Shown here: in pieces, positions 17,919-28,900 of the stretch
Layout of the letters: the number at the start of each line of letters is the position of its first letter
Position numbering within the stretch: the stretch's first letter is position 1
Origin: Lewinellaceae bacterium
Lineage (GTDB): Bacteria; Bacteroidota; Bacteroidia; Chitinophagales; Saprospiraceae
NCBI GenBank assembly: GCA_016716135.1
Contig: JADJWX010000004.1
Coordinates: forward strand, 1 to 64,000
Reading direction: 5' to 3'
DNA: 64,000 bases
Made by a program: the position numbers and the translations under genes
Notes under the pieces: generated by a model
Seen by the model: the letters and a program-made list of their open reading frames with translations, nothing else
What the model was told of the DNA's origin: nothing
Databases searched by the model: none

Positions 17919-20900
17919 TCAATTCCCCACCCGAACCATAGGCTTCGTAACCGCTCCAAACGGCGTAACCAATTCATAACTCAACACGCCAAACACGCCA
18001 TCCAACAACTGCACGACTTCCTCGTTGTACCCAGCCGGGTAAGCCATGTTGCGCTCCCACAACAAACGCCCGCTGGCATCGAAAATGCGCAGCTGCGCCT
18101 CAGCGGCTTCCGGCAGTACGAAACTGATCGTGGTAGTTTGATTGAACGGATTCGGCCGGTTTTGCAGTTGCAGATTTGCTACCGCGCCAGGATCGCCCGG
18201 CTCAACACCTGTCGTTTCCAAAAACGACAAGGCAACTTCCGATTCCTCCAAAGCGCTGTCGTAACTGAAGCCGGGCAATATCGAATTGTCGAGGCGCAGC
18301 GCTTCGCTCAGGCGCAGGCCGTCTTGCCGGGCCTTGATACGCAGGCGCAGTGCCGGCGTCGCTTCCGCTACCGGAAACCCGGTTGTTTTGGCTACGACGA
18401 CCCTGATTTCGCCGTCCGTTTGTTTGTACAGGCCAATATTGTCTATCGTCAACGGCAAACCGCCGGGAAGCGGCTCCACAGCCACTATTTCCAGGTAAGC
18501 CGGGTCGAGGTACAGTGCAAACTGGAAAGCGACCAGGTCGTCCAGCTGGCCGGCCATAAGGTCGATGGAATAGTCAGCATCCGTATTTAAAAACTGATCC
18601 TGGGCAATCAAACGCAGGGCTTTGCCTCCGCCGAAGTTCGCCGGATTGGCGTCGCCCGTCACATCGCCGAGCTTCATGCCGATAAAATCCTGGTTGGATT
18701 GGGAAGCGGAGATACCCGTGTACGTACGCTGTTCGGGAAATCCCCAGGGCGGCATCGTCATGGTATGGGAAGTAGGCACGAAGCGCCAGGAGGTATTAAA
18801 AATGGCGTTGGCCTGCGGGTTTCCCAGCAAGCATTGCTGAATCAGCGACGCATCGAAGGTAGTCACGCTGTTGCTTTTATTGACATCCGCGCAGACAAGT
18901 TTGTACGGGTCGACGATGGGGTTGATAAACGTTACGTGCTGCTGAATGGCGGTGGCGTCGCCGGCGGTCACACCGTTGAGTTTGTTCAGGTTTTTCACTG
19001 GTTTTAGGGTAAAACTACCCGATGTGAGGCTTGTCGGAATGGAAAAATCGCCGTTAATGTCGCTCAGGCTGCTGCCGGTGGCCGATCCGCTGAGGTTGAC
19101 GGAAGCGTCCTTGACGCCGCTGTTGTCGTGCTCCCAGTTTATGGAACCGCTGAATTTGATGGTGCAGTCGACGACGGTCACCGTAACGGTGCAGCTCGCG
19201 CTGTTCGAGGCGGCATCGGTCACCGTCAGGGTTACCATATTGGCCCCGGCATGGCTGGCGTTGAAAACCGTCTGGCTCAGGTTCGTTGAAAGGCTGCCCA
19301 AGGCTGTACAGCCGTCGCTGCGGCCCTCGCCCAGTGCGTTGATCCACAAGGTGTTGCTGCCCAAGGCCGCCAGCATGGCATCCAGGTCGCCGTCGTTGTC
19401 CACGTCGCCCAGGGCTACGTTGAAATGAAAACTGTTTGTCAGGGTTTGCCCGCTGAAGTTGAACAGGCCTGTTCCGTCGTTCAGCCAGACTGCAGCGGTA
19501 TTCGAAGGCGAGGTTTTCGCTACAAAAGCATCGAGGTCGCCGTCGTTGTCCAGGTCGCCTAATGCGGCGCGCACCTGTGCGCCATCGCCGAAGGCTTGGC
19601 CGGTGGGGCTGAACACGCCGGCGCCATTATTCAGCCAGACCGTGTTTGGCTGGACAAAATTTGTCACAAAAGCATCCAGGTCGCCATCTCCGTCCAGATC
19701 GCCCAAGTCTGCGTCATAACCTTCGGAACTACCAAGCAACTGCCCGGAATCGGTAAATACGCCGCTGCCGTTGTTCAGGTACACCCGGTCAGGCTGGGCG
19801 TTGCTGTTGGCAAAGAACAAATCCAGATCGCCGTCGCCGTCCACATCGCCCAAAGCAAGCCCCTCTGAAGAAAAAGCGCCCAGGTTTTGGCCGGAATTGG
19901 TGAACGTTCCGGCGCCGTCGTTCAGCCACAGTTCATTGACGTCGCCACCGCCGTTATTTACAATACAAGCGTCCAGGTCGCCGTCGCCGTCAACGTCGCC
20001 AAGGGCAACAGCCCCGCTCCTGGCGTCGCCCAGGCGTTGCCCGCTGTCTGTAAACAGGCCGGCGCCGTTGTTTAGCCAAACGTGGTTGGGGCGACTTCCT
20101 TCGCCGTTGGCGACAAAAGCGTCCAAATCGCCGTCGCCGTCCAGATCGCCCAGGGCAACATCGCGCGCCCAGGATTCTTCGCCGACATCAGGCAAGCTTT
20201 GGCCGGTGTTCGAGAACAAGCCGGCGCCGAGGTTCAGCCACACCTCATTAGGCTGATAAATCCGGTTGACGACAAAAGCATCCAGGTCGCTGTCGCCGTC
20301 CAGGTCGCCCAAAGCGACGGCTGTTGAATTGTTGTTGCCGAGGTTTTGGCCATCCAGGTAAAACACCGGGGCTGCCGGATCGAGCACATCGGCCAATTCC
20401 AGCGTGACCGGCGAGCAATCCGGCGGAATTGTCAGGGTGACGTCGCGGCAAGCCAGGCTGGGCGGCGTGGCGTCGGGCGGCAGCGGATTTACAGTGAGCG
20501 GCAGCGGGTCGGAGGGGCAATCGTTGTCGTCTTTTGCTTCCAGGGTATAACTGCCCGGCGTCAGATTCAGAAACAGTGCGCTGCTTTGGTAGCTGCCGCC
20601 GCCGTTGATCGTGAATTGAAAGGGCTGCGCACCGCCATAGGCTTGAATTACTTTGATTGTTCCGGAAGCGGGCGTTTGGCATGCCGGCGCCAGGGCATAA
20701 GCGTCGAGGCCATACGCTTGACAGGGAGGCGCCAGGCTAAAGCGTCCGTAGCCGGGTTGTGCGCCGTTTACGCCGCCCAGGTCCTGGAACAGGGCAATGA
20801 TATTAATCGCAGGGTCAAATTCAAAAATCACACCTTCATCGGTAGCGCCGCCGGCCTGCGTAAAGCCGTACAATTTGCCATCGACCTCCAACAGCGATCC

Positions 20901-21857
20901 CTTCGGCGAAGCACCCAGCGGGCCGAAAAAATCGAACAAAACGCCGTAGGAGCTCGTCAATAGGTCGTATTCAAACAAAACGCCTTCGGAAAATGCGCCG
21001 CCTACCGGCGCCAGTCCGTACAGTTTATCGCCGGAAACCAACAGGTCGCCTTCGGGGTTGCCCCCGTCGTTTGCGCCGTCAAAATGATGCAAATCCTGGT
21101 AAAAACTGTACATCAGGTGATACGCAAAAAGGACGCCGGCGCCGTAATTGCCGCCGCCGGAGCACAGGCCGTACAATAAGCCGTCCTTTTCCACCAGGCC
21201 GCCCAAGGGCATTTCCCCGTAGAAACTGTCGAAGTGGTGCAGCACCGTAAAGGTATTAGTCGAAATGTCGAAGTCGAACAGCGTTCCGTAGCCATAGTCG
21301 CCGCCACTGCGGGTCGTTCCGTAAATTTTATTTCCGATAACCAGCAGGTTTCCGGTCGGATTGCCCCCGTCGGCGCCCAGGTCAAATTCGTAATACACCT
21401 GGAAATCATCGAACATGGGCTTGTAATCAAACAGCACGCCTGCGCCATTCGAGCCGCCCAATTCGGTGACGCCCCACAGGCTGCCGCCGGCTTCCGTAAG
21501 CCCGCCTTTTGGCCCGGCGCCGTCGAAACCGAAGAAGCTGTGCTTCAGGGCATAACCGTTAGTTCCCGGGTCGAATTCGAACAAGACGCCCTGTCCAAAG
21601 GCGCCGCCCCCGGGCGCTGTGCCATACAACTTGCCGTCCGCTTCCGCCATGGGGCCACTGGGATTGCTCCCGTCGGTTGCGCCGCCGGCAAAATGGTGTG
21701 CCCCGGTGAAGCCGGTATTATCGGTTTTGATGCGGAAAATTGTCCCCTGGTTAAAGTTTCCGCCACTGGCAGTGAGGCCGTATAAGCGTTCGGGTTGTGC
21801 GGCGACGGTGTAGGTTCCAAAAAGGAATAGCGCTAATGGAAGCAGACTTTTTTTCAT
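17919..21857 (-). CDS. Giant secreted protein: GloVer repeats, SprB-like, FG-GAP propeller in a HYR domain, dockerin/cohesin-like cassette, T9SS
   Basis: 1312 residues with signal peptide 1-20. Seven GloVer/HAF-type repeats (~21-375; YGLTASGG, YGTAPGGG, WGVTELGG and so on) are followed by an SprB-like unit (~385-465). A HYR-type Ig domain starts at ~466 (LACRDVTLTIPPDCSPVTLELADVL) and is interrupted by seven FG-GAP/VCBS blades with DLDGDGDLDAF calcium loops (~497-835). It then resumes at SDGCTALGSLSTNLSQTVF and ends ~890. The common C-terminal cassette follows: carboxypeptidase-regulatory-like (~893-945), dockerin-like pair (KLNGVTAGDATAIQQH … DVNKSNSVTTFDASLIQQ), cohesin-like (DLVAFQFALYLDPAYLEI) and a T9SS domain from LQLQNRPNPFNQ to VRVGN. 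It is likely a surface adhesin or binding protein; the ligand is unknown. Confidence 0.88.
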   Translation of the reverse strand: MKKSLLPLALFLFGTYTVAAQPERLYGLTASGGNFNQGTIFRIKTDNTGFTGAHHFAGGATDGSNPSGPMAEADGKLYGTAPGGGAFGQGVLFEFDPGTNGYALKHSFFGFDGAGPKGGLTEAGGSLWGVTELGGSNGAGVLFDYKPMFDDFQVYYEFDLGADGGNPTGNLLVIGNKIYGTTRSGGDYGYGTLFDFDISTNTFTVLHHFDSFYGEMPLGGLVEKDGLLYGLCSGGGNYGAGVLFAYHLMYSFYQDLHHFDGANDGGNPEGDLLVSGDKLYGLAPVGGAFSEGVLFEYDLLTSSYGVLFDFFGPLGASPKGSLLEVDGKLYGFTQAGGATDEGVIFEFDPAINIIALFQDLGGVNGAQPGYGRFSLAPPCQAYGLDAYALAPACQTPASGTIKVIQAYGGAQPFQFTINGGGSYQSSALFLNLTPGSYTLEAKDDNDCPSDPLPLTVNPLPPDATPPSLACRDVTLTIPPDCSPVTLELADVLDPAAPVFYLDGQNLGNNNSTAVALGDLDGDSDLDAFVVNRIYQPNEVWLNLGAGLFSNTGQSLPDVGEESWARDVALGDLDGDGDLDAFVANGEGSRPNHVWLNNGAGLFTDSGQRLGDARSGAVALGDVDGDGDLDACIVNNGGGDVNELWLNDGAGTFTNSGQNLGAFSSEGLALGDVDGDGDLDLFFANSNAQPDRVYLNNGSGVFTDSGQLLGSSEGYDADLGDLDGDGDLDAFVTNFVQPNTVWLNNGAGVFSPTGQAFGDGAQVRAALGDLDNDGDLDAFVAKTSPSNTAAVWLNDGTGLFNFSGQTLTNSFHFNVALGDVDNDGDLDAMLAALGSNTLWINALGEGRSDGCTALGSLSTNLSQTVFNASHAGANMVTLTVTDAASNSASCTVTVTVVDCTIKFSGSINWEHDNSGVKDASVNLSGSATGSSLSDINGDFSIPTSLTSGSFTLKPVKNLNKLNGVTAGDATAIQQHVTFINPIVDPYKLVCADVNKSNSVTTFDASLIQQCLLGNPQANAIFNTSWRFVPTSHTMTMPPWGFPEQRTYTGISASQSNQDFIGMKLGDVTGDANPANFGGGKALRLIAQDQFLNTDADYSIDLMAGQLDDLVAFQFALYLDPAYLEIVAVEPLPGGLPLTIDNIGLYKQTDGEIRVVVAKTTGFPVAEATPALRLRIKARQDGLRLSEALRLDNSILPGFSYDSALEESEVALSFLETTGVEPGDPGAVANLQLQNRPNPFNQTTTISFVLPEAAEAQLRIFDASGRLLWERNMAYPAGYNEEVVQLLDGVFGVLSYELVTPFGAVTKPMVRVGN

Positions 21858-21955
21858 GAGGATTTATGGTTTGTTTGATTATTAAGAGTACAAACGCAGT
21901 TTTTTATTGAAAAACAACCCTGGAGTATTGGAATTAACCCAGCCGGACAGGCTGT

Positions 21956-22279
21956 CAATTTCCAATTCCCTGAATTAAAAACACAAAAGGATTCTCCGGT
22001 AGATCGTTGTGCGTAATCACGATCACCGCCGAGCGAATACCGGGATCACTCCCGTGCTGAGAGGGTTAAGGTAAAACTGGCTGTGGCAGGCAAACTATTT
22101 GGCAGGAAGGTCCAGATGCCGCTGGAGCCTCCACTGGTTCGCACGGTGGAAAGTGCCCAGTCGAGCGTATTGGTTACCACGGTTGTGACCTGTGCATTTG
22201 CTGGAACGGAAAGGCTCAGAAACAAAGCTGCTCCTAACAAGGCAGCTCCTGGCCGGAAGTTTGGTTGATCCATGTTCAT
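21956..22279 (-). pseudogene. Internally deleted secreted-protein remnant with choice-of-anchor-D tail
   Basis: An ATG at 22279 opens a short frame with a good signal peptide (GAALLGAALFLSLSVPANAQ) and about 45 further residues, then stops at 22046 in LTLSARE. In another frame, the bases just downstream encode GIRSAVIVITHNDLPENPFVF…QGIGN and a stop at 21956. This is the same C-terminal tail as the protein at 12806. The start and end of a gene thus survive with the middle lost. The bases after the stop (CCGGACAGGCTGT) are a degraded copy of the terminator palindrome arm. Translation of the first 77 residues cannot be excluded. Confidence 0.6.
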
Positions 22280-22653
22280 CAGGTTTATTCGTTTAAAAAG
22301 AATCCTAAAATGCCGTTTACTGTCCTACGGCGTAAGACAGGACATTGAATATTATAACCAACAAATCGGATCGGGAAGCCGGTATAAGACCGGAGGAAAG
22401 CAAGCTGGATTGGAAAATCAACCGGTATGATCGAAGTTTTTTGGAATAAACCGCACCGGCATGCCCGGCAAAATCAAGGGTAATTCAACAAAAGTAGACT
22501 TTTTATTTCGAAGAAAGTAAAACCGGGCCTCCCGCCACTACGTGGCAGACGACCCTGTTGAAATCTATCGGTTAATTGAAAAAGGTACCGTTCGTGGTAC
22601 ATACAAACAAAGGTTGCCATGTAGTGCCCGCAAACGCCGGATCAAATTCCGCC
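22280..22653. other. Gene-free spacer of 374 bases
   Basis: This lies upstream of the remnant starting at 22279. It contains the imperfect inverted pair TGTCCTACGGCGTAAGACAGGACA near 22320 (GTCCT … AGGAC) and otherwise no coding signal on either strand that I can support. It is probably the old promoter region of the deleted gene. Confidence 0.4.
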
Positions 22654-22818
22654 TCACTGCCCTACCCCACTCACCGTAAACACAAAGGGATTTCCGGCAG
22701 GTCGTTATGCGTAATAACGACAAGTGCCGTGCGCAAGCCCGTAGCCGCAGGTTCGAATTTCACCTCGAACGCGTTGCTGCCCCGCCGCCGTTGCCGGCAG
22801 AGGCAAAATCGCTACTTC
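22654..22818 (-). pseudogene. Second decayed choice-of-anchor-D tail
   Basis: Minus-strand reading gives NAFEVKFEPAATGLRTALVVITHNDLPE and, after a one-base slip, NPFVFTVSGVGQ and a stop at 22654. This matches TFEVKFDPSAPGVRSAVIVITHNDLPENPFVF…GVGN of the 12806 protein. A further frame change lies upstream (…SDFASAGNGGG). It directly abuts the palindrome at 22821, so two gene 3' ends of different families are stacked here. Confidence 0.6.
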
Positions 22819-22820
22819 CA

Positions 22821-22901
22821 AACCTGTCAGGTCGGTTTTTTCAAAAAAAAGCCCGCGCCGGAAGCGCAGGCTTTTTTTTGAAAAAACCGACCTGACAGGT
22901 T
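22821..22901. terminator. Long palindrome, bidirectional terminator type (copy 2)
   Basis: Same design as copy 1: AACCTGTCAGGTCGG arms, A8/T8 flanks and an 8-base GC stem with one mismatch. The 5-base loop is CGGAA, exactly the reverse complement of the TTCCG loop of copy 1. It lies 1 base past the stop of the gene at 22903. Confidence 0.85.
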
Positions 22902-22902
22902 A

Positions 22903-25900
22903 TCAATTCCCCACCCGCACCATACGCTTCGTCAACGTTCCAAACGGCGTGGTCAATTCATAAAACAATACCCCGGAAACATTCAAACCATCCAGCCGCA
23001 ACGTTTCAACCGAATATCCCGCCGGGTACTCTCCGTCGCGCTGCCACAACAGCCGCCCCGTTGCATCGAACACCCGCAACTGCGCCGCGCAAGCACCCGG
23101 CAGCACAAAGCCGATTGCCGTTTCATCGGCAAAAGGATTCGGCTGGTTTTGCAACAAGAAGTAACGTGCCCCGTCAAGATCAGTAGTGCCGGTATACAGG
23201 CCGTAGTGCAGTTCCACATCAGCCGCTTCCAGCCCGCTGGTGAAAGCCGTGGCCGGTAAAGCGCCGGGGTCCAGTTGAAGCACGTCGCTGAGCAGCACAC
23301 CCGACTCCAGGGCCGTAAAGCGCAGACGCAATGCCGGCGTGCCGGCAGCTACAGCAGCACCCGGCGTGCGCGCCCACACCGCGCGAATTTGGCCACCGGC
23401 CAGGTTCCACAAACCGAAATCGCCGGGACCTACAGGCAAGCCCCCCGTCCCGGGCTGCTCCACGGCTTCGAAACGCAGGCGCAAGGGGTCAAAACGCAGC
23501 GCAAACTGCCAGGCCGCCAGGTCCGCGAACCCATCGGCGGAGAAGGTCACATCCACCGTTTGGCCCTGTTCGAGCAATTGGTCGGGCGCGCGCAGCACCA
23601 GCGGCCCCGGGCCGGGAGCAAAATTGGCCGGAACAGCCGTTTGCACCACATCGCCGATTTTTACGCCGTAGAAATTCTGGTTGGGTTGATCACTGGTCAC
23701 GCCGGATAAACTGATTTGCTCGGGGAAACCCCAGGGCGGCAGCACGGGCGTCCAGGCTTGTGTGACGAAGCGCCAGGAGCGCTTCCACTGGGTGAACACC
23801 GCCGGGTTGCCCAGGATCAATTGTTTGATCAGGGTGGCGTCCAACGTGGAAATCGAATTGCTACCGTTCACATCGGCGGCTATTTGCCGGTAGGCGTCGG
23901 TTATCGGGTTGTTGTTGGTCAGGTGTAGTTGAATGGCCAACGCGTCGTCGACGGCTACGCCGTTGAGAAAATTCAGGTCTTTCACGGGTTTAATCACCAG
24001 ATTGCCGCCCTGACAAACGGTGGCCAGGTATTCGCCGTCGACATTGGTGATACCGGAGCCGGTGCCGTCGCCGGTAATGTTGACCGTGGCGTCTTTAACG
24101 CCGGATAAAAAATCGCCCGTCCAAAGTATGGTGCCGCTAATATCAAAGGTGGGCACCGCGACAAAAAAGGAACAGGTTTGCTGCAAACCACCGGCATCGG
24201 TAACGGTGTACGCCACTGTGGTAACACCCCCCATAAAAAGTTGGCCGCTGGCCTGACCGGAGCCGCTGCCCGTGGTAGCGCCGCTGAAGGTGTAAGCCAG
24301 GGTAGCGCCCGGACAGTTGTCGCTGAACGTCGCGTCAATGCCGTTCACCACTGCTGAACAGGGAGGCGCGGCGCCGGGTGGTAACGTTTGGTTGGTTGGG
24401 CAACTGAGCATGGGCGGTTCGTTATCCAACACCGTCACCGTTTGCTGGCAGACAGCGGTATTGCCGGCGGCGTCGGTGGCTGTCCAGGTTACCGTCGTCA
24501 CGCCTTTCGGAAAATCGGACGGCGCATTGTTGGTTGTATTCGGCGCGCCGCAGTTGTCTGAAACCACAGGGGCGCCAAGGGCAACGCCAGTGGCCGCACA
24601 AACGCCGGTTCCGGTATTGACCACAACAGCAGCCGGACAGGTAATGTCCGGGTTTGAATTGTCGTTTACCGTGACGGTAAAGCAACATTCCGTGGAATTT
24701 CCGCCGCCGTCTTCAGCCTGGTAACAAATAGTGGTGACGCCCAGCGGGAATTCGTCTCCGCTGTTCAGGGTCATATTGGCGTTGTTGCCGGGGCCGTCGC
24801 TGCGGGTCACGACAACCGGACAGTTATCGGAGCCGGCAGGGGTATTCCAGGAAACAATTGCGCCGCAGGGACTCGGCGTGGCCAGGTCGCAGGTGTAATC
24901 CAAATAATCTAACTGGGTGGAAGCGCCCCCCACCGTATTTTCATTGACAAAAAGAAAATTAATACCCTTTGCCACATCAAAAGTAGCGGAGTAACTGTAG
25001 TTGAAAACTGCCGTATTGCCGGAGCCGCCGCCGAACATGGTACCTGAAATGCTCACCTGACCGAGCGCATTCACGTTCAGGGTTACGTTGGCGCCATATT
25101 GCCCGCCGACCGAAGGGAAACAGTTTCCACACGAAATCGAATTGTCGAGGTCGAAAGCCGCAATTGTAGCCCCGGGTGAGGAAGCCGCCTGGGAACGCGC
25201 CACTGCGCCATCGCCATTGTCTATCAGGAAAATCCCGTTCAGGTGCAGCTGGTCACCATCGGCAAACATCCAGCGCACGTCATTATCCAAACCATTGCGC
25301 GTCCAGCTGGAATTAAAGCTCAGGGTAATCTCGTCGCCTGTTTGAAAAAGTCCGGCAGGAATAACCGGAATTTTTATCATGATCTGGTTCGGCGGATCGC
25401 TGGATGGGAAAAGCAAACTGCTGCCGGAGGAAGGAACGGGGCCGTTCGGGAAAACAACCCCCGGCAGTGTCAGCAGATCAACCGGTTCGTTAATTAAGCT
25501 CGTACACCCTGTTGTGTTGACACCAGTATTAGCCACAATATTGGCCGGGCAAGAAATCGTCGGCGCTTCGTTGTCCACCACCATCACCGTAAACGACACC
25601 GTGGTGGCGCTGTTCGTGCCGTCGGTGGCGCTCAGTTCCACCGTGGTCTCGCCCTTGTTGAAGGAAAGCAACCCACTACCCGTACCATCGGCAATACCGG
25701 TTGCAGAGCCTGTCGTAGCGCCCGTGAGCGTGTAGCCCCAGGTGGCGCCGGTGCAGTTGTCCGTTACCGGATCGGCGATGGTGTAATTGGCCGTGCACAA
25801 GCCCGGGGCCGTATTCAGGTTTTGGTTGCCTGGATTGACCAGGGTTGGCGCCTCGATATCCACTACCGTCACCGTTTGTTGGCAGCTGGCCGTATTGCCG

Positions 25901-28900
25901 GCGGCGTCGGTGCCCGTCCAGGTTACCGTTGTTGCACCGTTCGGGAAGATACCGGGGGTATTATTGGTCAAACCCAATATTGTGCCGGTAGCCCAGTTTG
26001 AAGTCGTTCCGCTGAGCGCAAAATTGGTCAGGGTTCCGTTATTCGAGCCGCCGAGGCTGGTAGCCAGGTCGGTCAAGGTCGTAAGGCCGGCATTATTACC
26101 TCCGGCTATCCCCTGATTGAAATTGTAGTACGCAACCAGGTTACTTTCCGAGCCGGTTAACGCGCCGTTCATGTACGCCTGTATTTCCGCCTGCGTGCGT
26201 GCGACATTCCAAATCCGGCAATCGTCCATAGTTCCCCTGAAATAGCGGCCAAAATCATTGGACCAGCCGATCCCGAGCGGCACGTTGGCGCCGATAGTAC
26301 CGGTCACAGTCAGGGCTACATCTGCTTCTTTATTGCCGTCGATATAGATAATCATTCGCCCGTTGGCCACATCTCTTACCGCGGCGATATGGTGCCAGGT
26401 GTCGTCCGCTACGTTTGTTGTCGAATAGATATTCACTCCTACGTTGGCCGTATTGCGCAGCCCGAAACGCACCGTGCCTGTATTGGCTTCGATTTCAAGG
26501 ACTTGTTGCGATGTCGACCCAATAGGAAGCCCGTATTTTTCCATCAGGCTTTGGATGGTCGTCAAAGCGCCGCCGCTGGTCTTGATCCATAGTTCCCAGG
26601 TAGAACTGCCGGTGCCGGCATCCAGCGCGGCATGGTGCGCAACGTTAACCCGGTCGTTAATTCCGTCAAAATGTAGTCCATTGCCAACCAGCGGGCAATT
26701 GTCGGTTAGCGTCGGTGCGGTCAACGAAGTCGCGCCGGTACATTGTCCCGGGTCCGTATCGATGGTCACCGGACCGGCGCAAGTGAGTTGCGGCGCCTCG
26801 TTGTCCGTGACCGTCACCGTGATCGCGCAGGTCGTCGAGTTTGAAGTCGTGGCGTCCGTCACCGTCCAGGTGATCGTCGTCGGGCCTTTCGGCAAAACCG
26901 CGCCGTCCAGCGAGGCCAGGTTGTTGAAATTATTGCTGATCGTCGCCCCCGGGCAGTTGTCGCTGAAGGCCGCCGGGTCGAATTCCGTGCCCGATACCGT
27001 GTAGTCACACTCGCCGGCGTCGGTGTTCCGCGCAAACGGCGAACCCGCCGGGCAAGTGATCGTCGGCATCTGGTTGTCCGTCACCGTCACCGTGAACGAT
27101 ACCGTGGTGGCGCTGTTCGTCCCGTCAGTAGCACTGAGCACCACCGTCGCCCTTGTTGAAGGCAAGCGCGCCGCTGCCTGTTCCGTCGGCAATGCCCGTG
27201 ACGGTAGCCGTAGTGGCCCCGCTGAGTGTGTAGCCCCAAGTAACGGTGGTGCAATTGTCCGATACCGGGTCGGCAATAGTGTAATTGGCCGTGCACAAGC
27301 CCGGGGCCGTATTCAGGTTTTGGTTGCCGGGGTTGGCCAGGGTGGGTGCATCGTTATCCACCACCGTCACGGTCTGCTGGCAGGTAGCGGTATTGCCGGA
27401 CGCGTCCCTTCCCGTCCAGGTGATCACGGTGTTCCCGACCGGGTAGATGCCGGAGGCATTGCAGGCATTGTTGAAGTCATTGTTCAGGGAAACAAGCGGC
27501 AGGGGCGCACCGCAGGTCCAGTTCGATTCGCATGGGTTGGGGCCCGCGCCCGTCAGGGCAAAGTTTGTCAGGGTGCCGCTTATGGCTGAGGGGCTCAAGT
27601 CGGGCAGCGTGGTCTCTCCAGGATTCGCGCTGCAGGTAACCCCTTCATTGAAATTGTAGTAAGCGATCAGGCCGGTCTCATTACCGGTTAGTTCCTGCGA
27701 CATAGTCGCCTGGATAGCTGCCTGGCTTCTGACAAAGTTCCAGACCCGGATTTCATCCAGGCGGCCATGGCCAAAGTAAATACTTCCGTAATCCAAATAT
27801 CCCAATCGAAGTGGAGCGGTATTATTCACGAATCCATTATTGGGCCAACCGGAACCATCGATATCGACTGTGAAGGGGATCGATACACCATCCACATAAA
27901 CTTGTATTACTTCAGATCCGGAAAATCTCAAATCCAGACTGATAGCCACGTGGTGCCAGGTCCCGGCTGTCAAAACAGGGTTTGAGCCTAATGTTACGTC
28001 ATTGGACCCTCCATTTTCTGCCGCATAGAATCCGACTTTGTCGCCGCTAGTAAACAGGGCCCAATTGCGCAACGTAGTGGTGTTCTTCCCTATTATCCCA
28101 AACCTTTCGGCAACATTTACATTATCCATATACACCCAGGCTTCGAACGTTACGGTCTTAAGCCCGTCGTAGGTGGTCACATCGCCCATGTCCACGTAGT
28201 CGTCGACGCCGTCAAAAAACAGCGCCTGGTTGGTCACACAGTTGTCCGTAAAGTCCGGCACGGGTACGGTCACATTGGCGGCACATTGGCCGGCATCGTT
28301 GTTTTGAACAATGGCGGCCGGGCAGGTCAGCACGGGCAGCTCGTTGTCCGCCACCGTTACGGTAAACACACAAGTCGCCTGCGAAACGCAGCCGTTGGCA
28401 GCCGTCACCGTCACAGTGGTATTGCCCTTGTTGAACATAGCGCCGCTACCCGTGCCGCTGCCGCTGTCGGTGGTGGCGCCCGTGAAGGTGTAGTTCAACG
28501 CAGGCGTGGGCGAGCCGGTGGCCGTCACCGTGTAGTTGACCACGGCGGTACATTGGCCGGCATCCATGTTTACGGTCACCGGTGCGGCCGGGCAGGCGGA
28601 GAAAACAGGTGGGTCGCAACTTGCCGTCACGGCAAAGTCGTAGGCCGCTTCATCGCAGTCGTCGCTGTTGACGGTGATGGTGGCGGTCTGTACCGTGCCG
28701 TCGGTCGGGTTATAGGTTACGGCAAACGTAGCCGAACTGTTGGCCGCCACCGTAGCCGGGGCGCCGCTCACTACAAATTTGGCATTGCCCGACGTGATCC
28801 CGCTGATGGTTAACGTAGCATCAGCGGTGTTTTGAATGGTAAACATGCGGCTGAACGCGCCGTCGAAGTCAGTATGGTCGGCGCTGGAAGGGCTGTTATC

